Below are positions 33,703-40,951 of a DNA stretch of 50,483 bases, piece by piece (the stretch's first letter is position 1; the number at the start of each line of letters is the position of its first letter). The DNA lies in assembly GCA_024641555.1 (NCBI GenBank), contig JAHECV010000003.1, positions 13,143-63,625 of the forward strand, in the 5' to 3' direction. Both the position numbers and the translations under genes were made by a program. Under the pieces are notes generated by a model, which worked only from the letters and a program-made list of their open reading frames with translations, was not told the DNA's origin and searched no databases. The DNA comes from Candidatus Planktophila sp. (GTDB taxonomy: Bacteria; Actinomycetota; Actinomycetes; Nanopelagicales; Nanopelagicaceae).

Positions 33703-33721
33703 AACCCAACTTTAGTGGGTT
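33703..33721 (-). promoter_or_regulatory. yncE-like gene promoter inside a palindrome
   Basis: AACCCA (33703-33708) and TGGGTT (33716-33721) are exact inverted arms around seven bases that contain the minus-strand -10 TAAAGT (33714-33709). The inner arm is the six-base spacer to the ATG. It could be an operator or a chance hairpin at the mRNA start. Confidence 0.5.
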
Positions 33722-34137
33722 TAATGTTCCTCAAAATCGTCATTGCCATCGCGATGATCTCCGCGGCCATTGCCTTCACCATGTTCGCGTCCACCGTGTT
33801 CGCGGCCTTCATGCTCATCGCGTTCATCGCCGTCGCCGCTCTTCATGGTTGGGGGATTTGCGATCGCGGGTGCAGAAGAATTTGCAGATTTATTTGGGGC
33901 ATCGGGGCTAATCGCCTGAGTAGTAGTTGTTGCTGATTGAGAACTTTGGGGAATGACCATTTCATCGGCTGAAGCGGGAGACTCTTCATTTGTTTGCGCA
34001 ACGACTACACCACCGAGCGTCACAAGAAGTGCCGCCATGGCAAATACCAATGGGCGCCTTTTCTTTACAACAACCGCTGGAACTTGGTCATCACCATCGG
34101 CGATCTCCATCCAGTCCGGCTTCTTTGGAGGTGTCAT
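33721..34137 (-). CDS. Membrane-anchored protein with a histidine- and acid-rich tail
   Basis: 138 aa. A basic N-terminal segment (VVVKKRRP) precedes one membrane helix (about 29-47, VFAMAALLVTLGGVVVA), followed by a Ser/Thr/Ala/Pro linker (48-99) and a tail from about 101. The tail has five histidines and fifteen acidic residues in 38, with REHGG-type repeats and the end DDFEEH, and should be outside the cell. This composition fits binding of divalent metal ions; no family is recognised. An AGGGG lies eight bases before the ATG. It ends at the promoter of the beta-propeller gene on the same strand, so the two are neighbours in one direction. Confidence 0.7.
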   Translation of the reverse strand: MTPPKKPDWMEIADGDDQVPAVVVKKRRPLVFAMAALLVTLGGVVVAQTNEESPASADEMVIPQSSQSATTTTQAISPDAPNKSANSSAPAIANPPTMKSGDGDERDEHEGREHGGREHGEGNGRGDHRDGNDDFEEH

Positions 34138-34236
34138 TTGTCATACCCCTAATCTTTTTCAATTAATTTGGCTACAACACGCACGATAGGCGGCCATCCT
34201 TAGAGGACCATGAGAACGCGACTCAATAATGCTGAG

Positions 34237-34242
34237 TAATCT
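34237..34242 (+). promoter_or_regulatory. Leaderless -10 for ctaB
   Basis: TAATCT at 34237-34242, six bases, then GTG at 34249. It overlaps the right arm of an ACTCA-N7-TGAGT palindrome (34221-34237). The 111-base gap 34138-34248 holds nothing else clear apart from a 9-codon ORF (34210-34239). Confidence 0.6.
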
Positions 34243-34248
34243 TGGCCC

Positions 34249-35145
34249 GTGCCGAGCAATTCACGCGTAAATACCTCAACCAAGGTCCGTGGATTTATCG
34301 ACCTCATGAAACTGCGCGTAGTCGAGCTCTTATTGGTTTCAACGCTTCCTGCGATGGTGCTTGCGCAAAAAGGATTGCCTTCGCTTTCGTTAACCGTTGC
34401 AACTTTAATCGGTGGAACTCTCGCGGCGGGCTCCGCAAATGCTTTCAATATGGTGATTGAATCTGAATCAGATAAGTTGATGAAGCGAACTGCAAAGCGC
34501 CCACTTGCAACTGGGGTATTGAGTAAAACCGAAGCGCTTATCTTTGCTTCACTTATCGGCGTCATCTCTCTAGTTATTTTTCAAATCTTTACTGAAACTC
34601 TTGCCACCGTTTTAACTGCCATCGCAATTATTTTCTATGTATGGGTTTATACGATTCTCCTAAAGCGGCGCACACCGCAGAATATTGTTTGGGGTGGCGC
34701 GGCTGGATGCATGCCAGCGCTTATTGGATGGGCGGCTGTTACAAATTCACTTGCCGTTACCGCTTGGTCCTTCTTCCTAGTTATCTTCTTCTGGACGCCA
34801 CCTCACTTCTGGGCCTTGGCAATTAAATATAAAGATGATTATGCAGCGGCGCATATTCCAATGTTGCCGGTAGTCGCCAGCAAAACACATCTGTTACGCC
34901 AGATGTGGATTTACACAATTGCCATGATTGCCTCATCAATTGCACTAATCATCAACGCCGATCTTCAAAACTGGGCTATGGCGTTAACGGTGATGCTGGG
35001 AGTAATTTTCGCTGACCAGCTACGTGGCTTAAATGAAGGATCTGAAAATTACGAAAAGGTGGCCGGCAAGATTTTTCAGTGGTCAATCACTTATTTAAGC
35101 TTGCTATCCGTATTGCTTGTTGTTGCTCAACTCTTAAAGGCTTGA
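34249..35145 (+). CDS. ctaB: Protoheme IX farnesyltransferase (heme o synthase)
   Basis: 298 aa UbiA-superfamily membrane protein. It adds a farnesyl group to protoheme, giving heme o for the terminal oxidase. Nine or so hydrophobic segments are present. The polyprenyl-diphosphate site is in NAFNMVIESESDKLMKRT, and the second metal site in KYKDDYAAAHIPMLP. The start is the GTG at 34249, six bases after TAATCT, with no RBS. Cytochrome oxidase genes are not in this window. The 3' end overlaps metZ on the other strand by 19 bases. Confidence 0.95.
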   Translation: MPSNSRVNTSTKVRGFIDLMKLRVVELLLVSTLPAMVLAQKGLPSLSLTVATLIGGTLAAGSANAFNMVIESESDKLMKRTAKRPLATGVLSKTEALIFASLIGVISLVIFQIFTETLATVLTAIAIIFYVWVYTILLKRRTPQNIVWGGAAGCMPALIGWAAVTNSLAVTAWSFFLVIFFWTPPHFWALAIKYKDDYAAAHIPMLPVVASKTHLLRQMWIYTIAMIASSIALIINADLQNWAMALTVMLGVIFADQLRGLNEGSENYEKVAGKIFQWSITYLSLLSVLLVVAQLLKA

Positions 35146-36350
35146 GTTAAATCCTTAATTAGATCATCAACATGTTCTAGTCCGACAGACAGACGAAGAA
35201 CTGAAGGCGTAATTCCCATTTCCGCTTGAACTTCAGGCGCTAAACGGCGATGTGTAGTAGACGAAGGATGTGTAATAAGTGATTTGCTATCGCCCAAATT
35301 ATTAGAAATATCGATGATTCTAAGTGAATCCATAAAGGCGAAGGCATTTTTTTGGTTTCCTGCGAATTCGAATCCGATCGTGCTTCCGCCGCCAGTCATC
35401 TGCTTTTGTACGGTTGCATAATCTGGATGAGATTTGAGTCCGGGGTACTTGACCGACTTAATTTCTTTACGGGTTTCTAAGAATTCAGCGATCGCTTGTG
35501 CATTTTCACACATACGGCGTACTCGCATCTCCATTGTTTCTAGAGATTTCAATAGCACCCAGGCATTGAATGGGCTAAGTGATGGTCCAGTGTGGCGATT
35601 GAAGGGAATCAAATTTTCATGAATGTAAGAGAAGGATCCGAGAACGGCGCCAGCAAGTACTCGACCCTGTCCATCAATATGTTTTGTCGCAGAGTACATA
35701 ACGACATCTGCGCCAAGTTCGAGTGGCTTCTGCAGAACTGGAGATGCCATAACGTTATCGACGATGACTGTCGCACCGACTTTATGGGCAAGCTCGCTAA
35801 CCATGCGGATATCTACAATTTCCATAAGCGGATTACTTGGAGATTCGATAAATACAACTTTGGTTGGCTTATTTAGCGCCGCTGCCCATGTTGCCTGGTC
35901 ATTACCTTTAACAAGTTCAACGGTTACGCCCCACTTTGGTAAAAACTCGGTCAGTACAACGTGACAAGAACTAAACATTGCTGCAGATGCGACAATGTGA
36001 TCGCCGGCGCTCACTAAACAGGCAACGGATGCAAACATGGCTGACATTCCAGAACCAGTTGCAACGCAATATTCTGCGCCCTCGATGGCAGCTAAGCGCT
36101 TTTCAAACATCTGAACTGTCGGGTTATGAAAGCGGCTATACAAGAAGTGGTCGGTTTCATCGGCGAACGAATCAAAAGCTTCCTGCGCTGATGAATAAGT
36201 GAAGCCACTATTTAAATAAAGCGCTTCCGAAGTTTCACCAAAACCGGATCTAGCCAAACCTGCGCGCACAGCATCAGTCTGAGGGTTTACTTCCCAATCA
36301 GGTGCAGGGCGTTGGTTGCGTGGTTGATAGCCCCAGGTCTCTTTGCTCAC
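35127..36350 (-). CDS. metZ: O-succinylhomoserine sulfhydrylase
   Basis: 407 aa PLP enzyme of the Cys/Met metabolism family. The lysine that binds PLP is in YSATKHIDGQGR near residue 210; the family motifs YSRFHNPTVQMFEKRLAAIE and ESPSNPLMEIVDI are clear. The LNSGFTYSSAQEAF N-terminus and length fit MetZ, which makes homocysteine from O-succinylhomoserine and sulfide; cystathionine gamma-synthase is a less likely alternative. GTG start at 36350; TAGAAT lies seven bases upstream. No SAM riboswitch fits in the 37-base gap to the divergent ABC gene. Overlaps ctaB by 19 bases. Confidence 0.9.
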   Translation of the reverse strand: MSKETWGYQPRNQRPAPDWEVNPQTDAVRAGLARSGFGETSEALYLNSGFTYSSAQEAFDSFADETDHFLYSRFHNPTVQMFEKRLAAIEGAEYCVATGSGMSAMFASVACLVSAGDHIVASAAMFSSCHVVLTEFLPKWGVTVELVKGNDQATWAAALNKPTKVVFIESPSNPLMEIVDIRMVSELAHKVGATVIVDNVMASPVLQKPLELGADVVMYSATKHIDGQGRVLAGAVLGSFSYIHENLIPFNRHTGPSLSPFNAWVLLKSLETMEMRVRRMCENAQAIAEFLETRKEIKSVKYPGLKSHPDYATVQKQMTGGGSTIGFEFAGNQKNAFAFMDSLRIIDISNNLGDSKSLITHPSSTTHRRLAPEVQAEMGITPSVLRLSVGLEHVDDLIKDLTQAFKS

Positions 36351-36357
36351 ACAGATA

Positions 36358-36381
36358 ATTCTAAGGCGTCATTGCTATATT
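36358..36381. promoter_or_regulatory. Divergent leaderless promoters for metZ and the ABC gene
   Basis: Minus-strand TAGAAT (36363-36358) is seven bases from the metZ GTG. Plus-strand TATATT (36376-36381) is six bases from the ABC gene ATG at 36388. The two -10 elements lie 12 bases apart, so expression of the two may compete. Confidence 0.55.
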
Positions 36382-36387
36382 CAATAC

Positions 36388-37296
36388 ATGGCCGATTTAG
36401 CGATCTCCGTAACTGATTTAAGCAAGAAATATGACTCAGGCGTTGCTGTTTCTCACTCAAATTTCCAAGTGCCAGCCGGCACGATCTGCGGATTTGTTGG
36501 CCCAAATGGGGCGGGAAAGACAACAACTATCCGCATGCTGCTTGGGCTTATCGCTCCTTCTGGCGGAACCGGTGAAATCTTGGAGCAGTCAATAGCCTCT
36601 CCAGATAAATATCTTTCGCAAGTTGGCGCAATGATCGAAGGTCCAGCTTTCTATCCTGCACTCTCAGGCGCGGAAAATCTAAAAGTTCTTGCAACGCTTG
36701 GCGGATTCCCAATCGAACGTGTTGATCGATTGCTGGAACAGGTAGGGCTTGCTGAACGAGGAAAGTCAAAGTACAAAACTTATTCGTTAGGCATGAAACA
36801 ACGCCTTGGAATCGCAGCGGCGCTCTTGCCAGATCCAAAGCTGTTGATCCTAGATGAACCAACAAACGGGCTTGATCCCGAAGGCATCCAAGAAATCCGC
36901 CAATTACTTCGCACCTTGGCAGATAACGGAACAACCGTATTTGTCTCATCTCATTTACTTTCAGAGTTAGAACTAATTAGCGAGTACCTCGTAATGCTTC
37001 GTAAAGGCGAAGTGGTTTTTGCCGGTCCGATGCAAGATTTGTTCGATGCACAACAACCATTTATGTTGGTTAAGACTGAAAATGAGAGCGATTTAACTAA
37101 GGTAATTGCGCTGGCTCAAAGCGCCGGACACAAGGCGCATATCCGCGATGGAGTTGCCCATATCGAGGGCCCTGCAGAGTGGGCTGGCGTCTTAAACAAA
37201 CTTGCCTTCGAAGCCGGGATTCTCCTTACTCAACTTTCACCACAACTGCCCAACCTAGAAGAAACTTTCTTTGAAATGACAGGAGATCAGAAATGA
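36388..37296 (+). CDS. ABC transporter ATP-binding protein
   Basis: 302 aa from the ATG at 36388; the frame is open 15 codons further, but this start gives the normal ADLAISVTDLSKKY and has TATATT six bases upstream. Walker A is GPNGAGKTT (38-46), the signature is YSLGMKQRLG, and Walker B is LLILDEPTNGLD. The C-terminal region has the HLLSELELI helix and an accessory domain. This is the DrrA/CcmA type that powers export by a small two-gene ABC exporter. The permease starts four bases before its stop. Confidence 0.93.
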   Translation: MADLAISVTDLSKKYDSGVAVSHSNFQVPAGTICGFVGPNGAGKTTTIRMLLGLIAPSGGTGEILEQSIASPDKYLSQVGAMIEGPAFYPALSGAENLKVLATLGGFPIERVDRLLEQVGLAERGKSKYKTYSLGMKQRLGIAAALLPDPKLLILDEPTNGLDPEGIQEIRQLLRTLADNGTTVFVSSHLLSELELISEYLVMLRKGEVVFAGPMQDLFDAQQPFMLVKTENESDLTKVIALAQSAGHKAHIRDGVAHIEGPAEWAGVLNKLAFEAGILLTQLSPQLPNLEETFFEMTGDQK

Positions 37297-38096
37297 TCCG
37301 CAGCGTAGTTCGAATTTTCTTCGCAGAATGGCGCAAACTCCGCCGTCCAACTTTATTGCTCGGAACTCTTGGCGCAGTCGGATTTTTCAGTATTTTGGTC
37401 TCCTCATTGCTTTTCCTATTACTCGATTCTCCAAACGGAAATGGCGATCGCGGAGTACGAATTACTCGCGAAATGCTCTCGCTTCCAAGTGGCTCAACTC
37501 AAGCATTCTCAAGTATTGGAAATCTCCTTGGGATCATCGCTCTCTGCGTTTTTGCGGCACAAACCGCACAAGAATATTCACTAGGAACGCTTCGTAACTT
37601 GCTAGTGCGCCAACCAGGTCGTATTCGTTTACTAGTTGGAAAACTTGCATCCATGAAAGTGTTTGCAATTTTTATGACCCTAGTAGGTGCGGTGATTTCG
37701 ATCAGCGTCTCCTACGCTCTCGCAGGTGGTAAAGATGTAAATACCGCCCTTTGGTTTAATGCAGATGGACGTCTAGAAATCCTAAAAACAGCCTTAAATG
37801 TTTACATCTCAGTTCTTGGATTTGGAATCATCGGAATGGTGCTCGGAATATTGCTTCGTTCTCCGATTAGCTCAATCTCAATCGGTGTTCTCTGGCTACT
37901 GATTGTGGAAAATATTGTTGGCGCCGTTAAATCAAGCACGCTTGAATGGCTTCCAGGAAGTCAGTTAGCAACTGTTGCAGCGGGCGGAACCGAAACGATC
38001 AGCTATACCCACGCACTTTCACTCTCCGGAATTTATGTAGGCGTCGCGCTGATCATCGCAACGTTCCTCTTTACAAAACGAGATGTAGCCAACTAG
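37293..38096 (+). CDS. ABC transporter permease
   Basis: 267 aa with about six membrane segments, such as FFSILVSSLLFLLLDS near the start, IALCVFAAQTAQEYSLGTLR and IGVLWLLIVENIVGAV. The QEYSLGTLRNLLVRQPGR stretch after helix 2 is typical of ABC-2 type permeases that pair with the preceding kind of ATPase. The start overlaps the ATPase gene by four bases (ATGA). Substrate unknown; antibiotic, lipid or osmotic stress export are all possible. Confidence 0.9.
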   Translation: MIRSVVRIFFAEWRKLRRPTLLLGTLGAVGFFSILVSSLLFLLLDSPNGNGDRGVRITREMLSLPSGSTQAFSSIGNLLGIIALCVFAAQTAQEYSLGTLRNLLVRQPGRIRLLVGKLASMKVFAIFMTLVGAVISISVSYALAGGKDVNTALWFNADGRLEILKTALNVYISVLGFGIIGMVLGILLRSPISSISIGVLWLLIVENIVGAVKSSTLEWLPGSQLATVAAGGTETISYTHALSLSGIYVGVALIIATFLFTKRDVAN

Positions 38097-38130
38097 CGAC
38101 ACTCGCTATCTTCTAACGGAGTTACACAGA

Positions 38131-39375
38131 TTGCTCACTTATTCTGGGGGCTTAACTCTTGGGGGATTTGTGTTTAATCGCAGGAAAGCGCTGACGTTAG
38201 CCGTAATTTTCGGCTTAGCGTTGCCGGTCACCCCTGCAATTGCGGCAACACCTAAGCCGACTCTGGCGCAGATTGAGGCCGCCAAGAAAGCGGAAGCGGC
38301 TAAGAAAGCTGCCGCTGATGCCGCTGCTAAGAAGTTAGCGGCAGCCAACCAAACCTTACGCGGGCTGACTGCAAAGGCAAATGCGGCGCAGGCGCTTTAC
38401 GTTAAAGCAAAGAAAGAGCTAGCAATCGCCACAGCCGCTGCCATCGCCGCGGCACAACATGCACGCGAAACACAACAAGCGGTGGAGGAAGCACATCGCG
38501 TTATTGGAAAATTGGCTGCCAATGCTTACATCTTGGGCGGTTCGATGACAGATATCGAGCCACTTCTTAGCGCCAATGGCCCACAAGATTTAATTGACCA
38601 AATTACCGTGTTAGATAAATTGGGAACGCAGAACACGATGGCGCTAGAGCGCTATAAAGCAGCGGAAGTAATTGCGCGCGCTGCAAAGGCTAAAGCAGAT
38701 CAAGCCAAGATCGTTCAAGAAACTGCTACTGCCAAAGTTGCCGCCGCAAAAAAGGTCGCTGATGATGCCCGAGCGCTTCAGCAAAAAGAAGTTGATAAGT
38801 TACAAGCGATCCAAGATAAATTAGCGCGCGAGTTAGCAAGCGCCAAAAAAGTTCGAATAACGCTTGAACAGCAGCGCGCACTTGCACTTCTCGAAGAGAG
38901 TTTGGCAAACACGGCGGCAAATACTGCAGGCCAGAAGAAAGTCTGGCCCGATATTGGTTTTAAGGGTCGATCAACAATTAGAACAACTGAAGCTCAACGT
39001 GCAGCCGCAGTTGCCTTCGCCAAAAAACAAGTTCTTGCTCGTAAGCCATATATCTGGGGTACCCAAGGACCGAACTCGTTTGACTGTTCTGGATTGGTAT
39101 ATGCAGCGTATAGAGCAGCAGGTTTAAATTGGCCAAACTGGGATCGCCTCAACTCAGCGCTTTACGCTGGTTATACAAAACATGTTTCGTTAAATGAATT
39201 AGTGCCTGGCGACCTGCTTTTCTATTCATATAAGGGAACTATCTCTTCAATTCACCACATCACTATCTATGCTGGCAACGGCATGATGTGGGAAGCAAAT
39301 TCCAAGGGCAAAGGTCTGCTCTACTCAAATATCTACAGTATTAACGGGCTTATGCCATTTGGCGGTCGGGTCTAG
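38131..39375 (+). CDS. NlpC/P60 peptidoglycan hydrolase with coiled coil
   Basis: 414 aa from the TTG at 38131, which has GGAG nine bases upstream; a GTG at 38170 that begins directly at the signal peptide (MFNRRKALTLAVIFGLA) is an alternative. After the signal peptide comes a long alanine/lysine-rich coiled coil (about 45-255; AAKKLAAANQ, AKAKADQAK). The C-terminal NlpC/P60 domain has the catalytic C319 in NSFDCSGLVYAAYRAAG, H376 in IHHITIYAGNG, and probably N390. It likely cuts gamma-D-Glu-mDAP bonds outside the cell, as RipA-type enzymes do at division. Its TAG stop lies inside the tilS promoter. Confidence 0.92.
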   Translation: MLTYSGGLTLGGFVFNRRKALTLAVIFGLALPVTPAIAATPKPTLAQIEAAKKAEAAKKAAADAAAKKLAAANQTLRGLTAKANAAQALYVKAKKELAIATAAAIAAAQHARETQQAVEEAHRVIGKLAANAYILGGSMTDIEPLLSANGPQDLIDQITVLDKLGTQNTMALERYKAAEVIARAAKAKADQAKIVQETATAKVAAAKKVADDARALQQKEVDKLQAIQDKLARELASAKKVRITLEQQRALALLEESLANTAANTAGQKKVWPDIGFKGRSTIRTTEAQRAAAVAFAKKQVLARKPYIWGTQGPNSFDCSGLVYAAYRAAGLNWPNWDRLNSALYAGYTKHVSLNELVPGDLLFYSYKGTISSIHHITIYAGNGMMWEANSKGKGLLYSNIYSINGLMPFGGRV

Positions 39376-39378
39376 AGT
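39373..39378 (+). promoter_or_regulatory. Leaderless -10 for tilS
   Basis: TAGAGT at 39373-39378, six bases (TAGCGC), then ATG at 39385. Its first three bases are the TAG stop of the NlpC gene. Confidence 0.55.
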
Positions 39379-39384
39379 TAGCGC

Positions 39385-40350
39385 ATGACCAGCGCGCTCG
39401 TTGACCTTCGTAACGCAGTCCGCCCATTTCTGGAAAATCTGACCGCCGGTGATAGCGCACTAGTTGCAGTATCAGGCGGCGCTGATTCGCTTGCGCTGGC
39501 TTATGCGCTAATTAAGGAAGCTCCCGAACTTGCAATCACATTGATTGGTGTAACAGTTGATCATCAACTTCAAAGTGGTTCGGCAGATCAAGCGAAGAAA
39601 GTTCAACTTGCCCTAAAAGATATGGGCTATCAAGAAGTGTTAATTGAAAAGGTAGTAGTTGAAGAAAAAGCTGGACTCGAAGCTGATGCGCGCGCTGCGA
39701 GATATGCCGCACTTGATTCTGTTGCTCATGCATTTGGCGCAACGCAAATTTTCTTGGGCCATACAAGAGACGATCAAGCTGAAACGGTGCTCCTTGGTTT
39801 GGCTCGTGGTTCAGGTACTCGTTCACTTTCGGGTATGGCGGTAGTTAATGGCAAATATGCGCGCCCATTTCTAAATATCACTCGCGAACAAACCGTTGCA
39901 GCTTGTGCCGAAGCGGAGTTAAATCCTTGGAACGATCCGCACAATGAAAATGAAAAATTTACTCGCGTAAAAGTACGAAATAAAGTATTACCTTTGATGG
40001 AATCCGAAATCGGTCCGGGCATCGCGGCCGCACTTTCGCGTAGCGCGGCAATTTTGCGCGATGATGCAGATGCGCTAGATGAGATGGCACAGGCAGTTAT
40101 CTCGCGTGTCGATCTCAAAGATTTGGATTGCGCCGCCTTGGCAGAGCTGCCACGAGCGATCCGCTCCCGCATCCTTCGCGCTGCGATCTATGCAGCAGGC
40201 GCTCCCAGCGGCTCTGTGAGCGCAGATCACCTCGCTGCCGTTGAGGCGCTCGTCACTTCTTGGCGTGGGCAAGGCGAGGCGAGCCTGCCGGGTGGTGTGA
40301 AGGTTGCCCGGATTTCGGGCAGACTTTCGCTCTTGGCCCGCCCAAATTAA
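39385..40350 (+). CDS. tilS: tRNA(Ile)-lysidine synthetase
   Basis: 321 aa. TilS changes C34 of tRNA-Ile(CAU) to lysidine so that it reads AUA. The PP-loop SGGADSLALA is at 30-39. GHTRDDQAETVLLGLARGSG and RPFLNITREQ are the typical downstream motifs of the N-terminal domain. The C-terminal region is short, so the enzyme is a reduced form like those of other actinobacteria. It is essential in most bacteria that use this tRNA. hpt follows 32 bases downstream with its own RBS, the usual tilS-hpt-ftsH order. Confidence 0.95.
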   Translation: MTSALVDLRNAVRPFLENLTAGDSALVAVSGGADSLALAYALIKEAPELAITLIGVTVDHQLQSGSADQAKKVQLALKDMGYQEVLIEKVVVEEKAGLEADARAARYAALDSVAHAFGATQIFLGHTRDDQAETVLLGLARGSGTRSLSGMAVVNGKYARPFLNITREQTVAACAEAELNPWNDPHNENEKFTRVKVRNKVLPLMESEIGPGIAAALSRSAAILRDDADALDEMAQAVISRVDLKDLDCAALAELPRAIRSRILRAAIYAAGAPSGSVSADHLAAVEALVTSWRGQGEASLPGGVKVARISGRLSLLARPN

Positions 40351-40382
40351 CCACCCGATACCCATATCGAAGGAGTCCTTAA

Positions 40383-40934
40383 GTGGATCTAGCTGCTGTC
40401 GGCACAGATGTTGAACGCGTAATCGTTACAGAAGAACAGTTACGTGAAAAAGTCGCAGAACTTGCTGCGCGTGTAGATGCAGATTACAAAGATCGTGACT
40501 TACTACTTGTCGGTGTGCTTAAGGGCGCCATCATGGCGATGGCAGATTTAACACGTGCGATGCAGCGCCATATTGATATGGATTGGATGGCAGTCTCGTC
40601 ATACGGTTCTGGCACCAAGTCCAGTGGTGTTGTTCGGATTTTGAAAGACCTAGATCGCGACATCACAGGTCGAAATATTTTGATCGTCGAAGATATCGTT
40701 GATTCAGGTTTGACTCTTTCTTGGTTGCGCGCAAATCTAATGTCACGCGGGGCTGCAAGCGTAGAAATTTTAGCGATCTTACGTAAACCAGAAGCAGCCA
40801 AAGTAGAAGTTGATTGCAAATATGTCGGTTTCGATATTCCTCCAGATTTCGTAGTCGGATATGGTCTAGATTTCAATGAGAAGTATCGCAACCTCTCCTT
40901 CGTCGGTGTGCTCGCTAAGCACATGTACTCGTAA
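40383..40934 (+). CDS. hpt: Hypoxanthine phosphoribosyltransferase
   Basis: 183 aa. It salvages hypoxanthine (and usually guanine) to IMP/GMP using PRPP. The PRPP-binding motif VEDIVDSGLT is at 102-111; LLVGVLKGAIMAMADL near 41-56 and the C-terminal FDIPPDFVVGYGLDFNEKYRNL are typical. GTG start with AAGGAG at 40371-40376. It sits between tilS and ftsH as in most Gram-positives, and complements the de novo purine genes earlier in the window. Confidence 0.95.
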   Translation: MDLAAVGTDVERVIVTEEQLREKVAELAARVDADYKDRDLLLVGVLKGAIMAMADLTRAMQRHIDMDWMAVSSYGSGTKSSGVVRILKDLDRDITGRNILIVEDIVDSGLTLSWLRANLMSRGAASVEILAILRKPEAAKVEVDCKYVGFDIPPDFVVGYGLDFNEKYRNLSFVGVLAKHMYS

Positions 40935-40951
40935 GGACGGCGACTGCTCTA

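Noticed and set aside
33715..33936. Plus-strand frame of 73 codons opposite the His-rich protein
   Set aside because: It reads the complement of the repetitive His/Asp/Glu tail and is hydrophobic for that reason. The minus-strand protein has an ordered membrane helix, linker and tail, which is more believable.
34210..34239. Nine-codon ORF before ctaB as a leader peptide
   Set aside because: No convincing ribosome binding site, and if ctaB is leaderless the ORF lies upstream of the transcript start.
36351..36387. SAM riboswitch before metZ
   Set aside because: The gap to the divergent gene is 37 bases, too short for any SAM riboswitch class.
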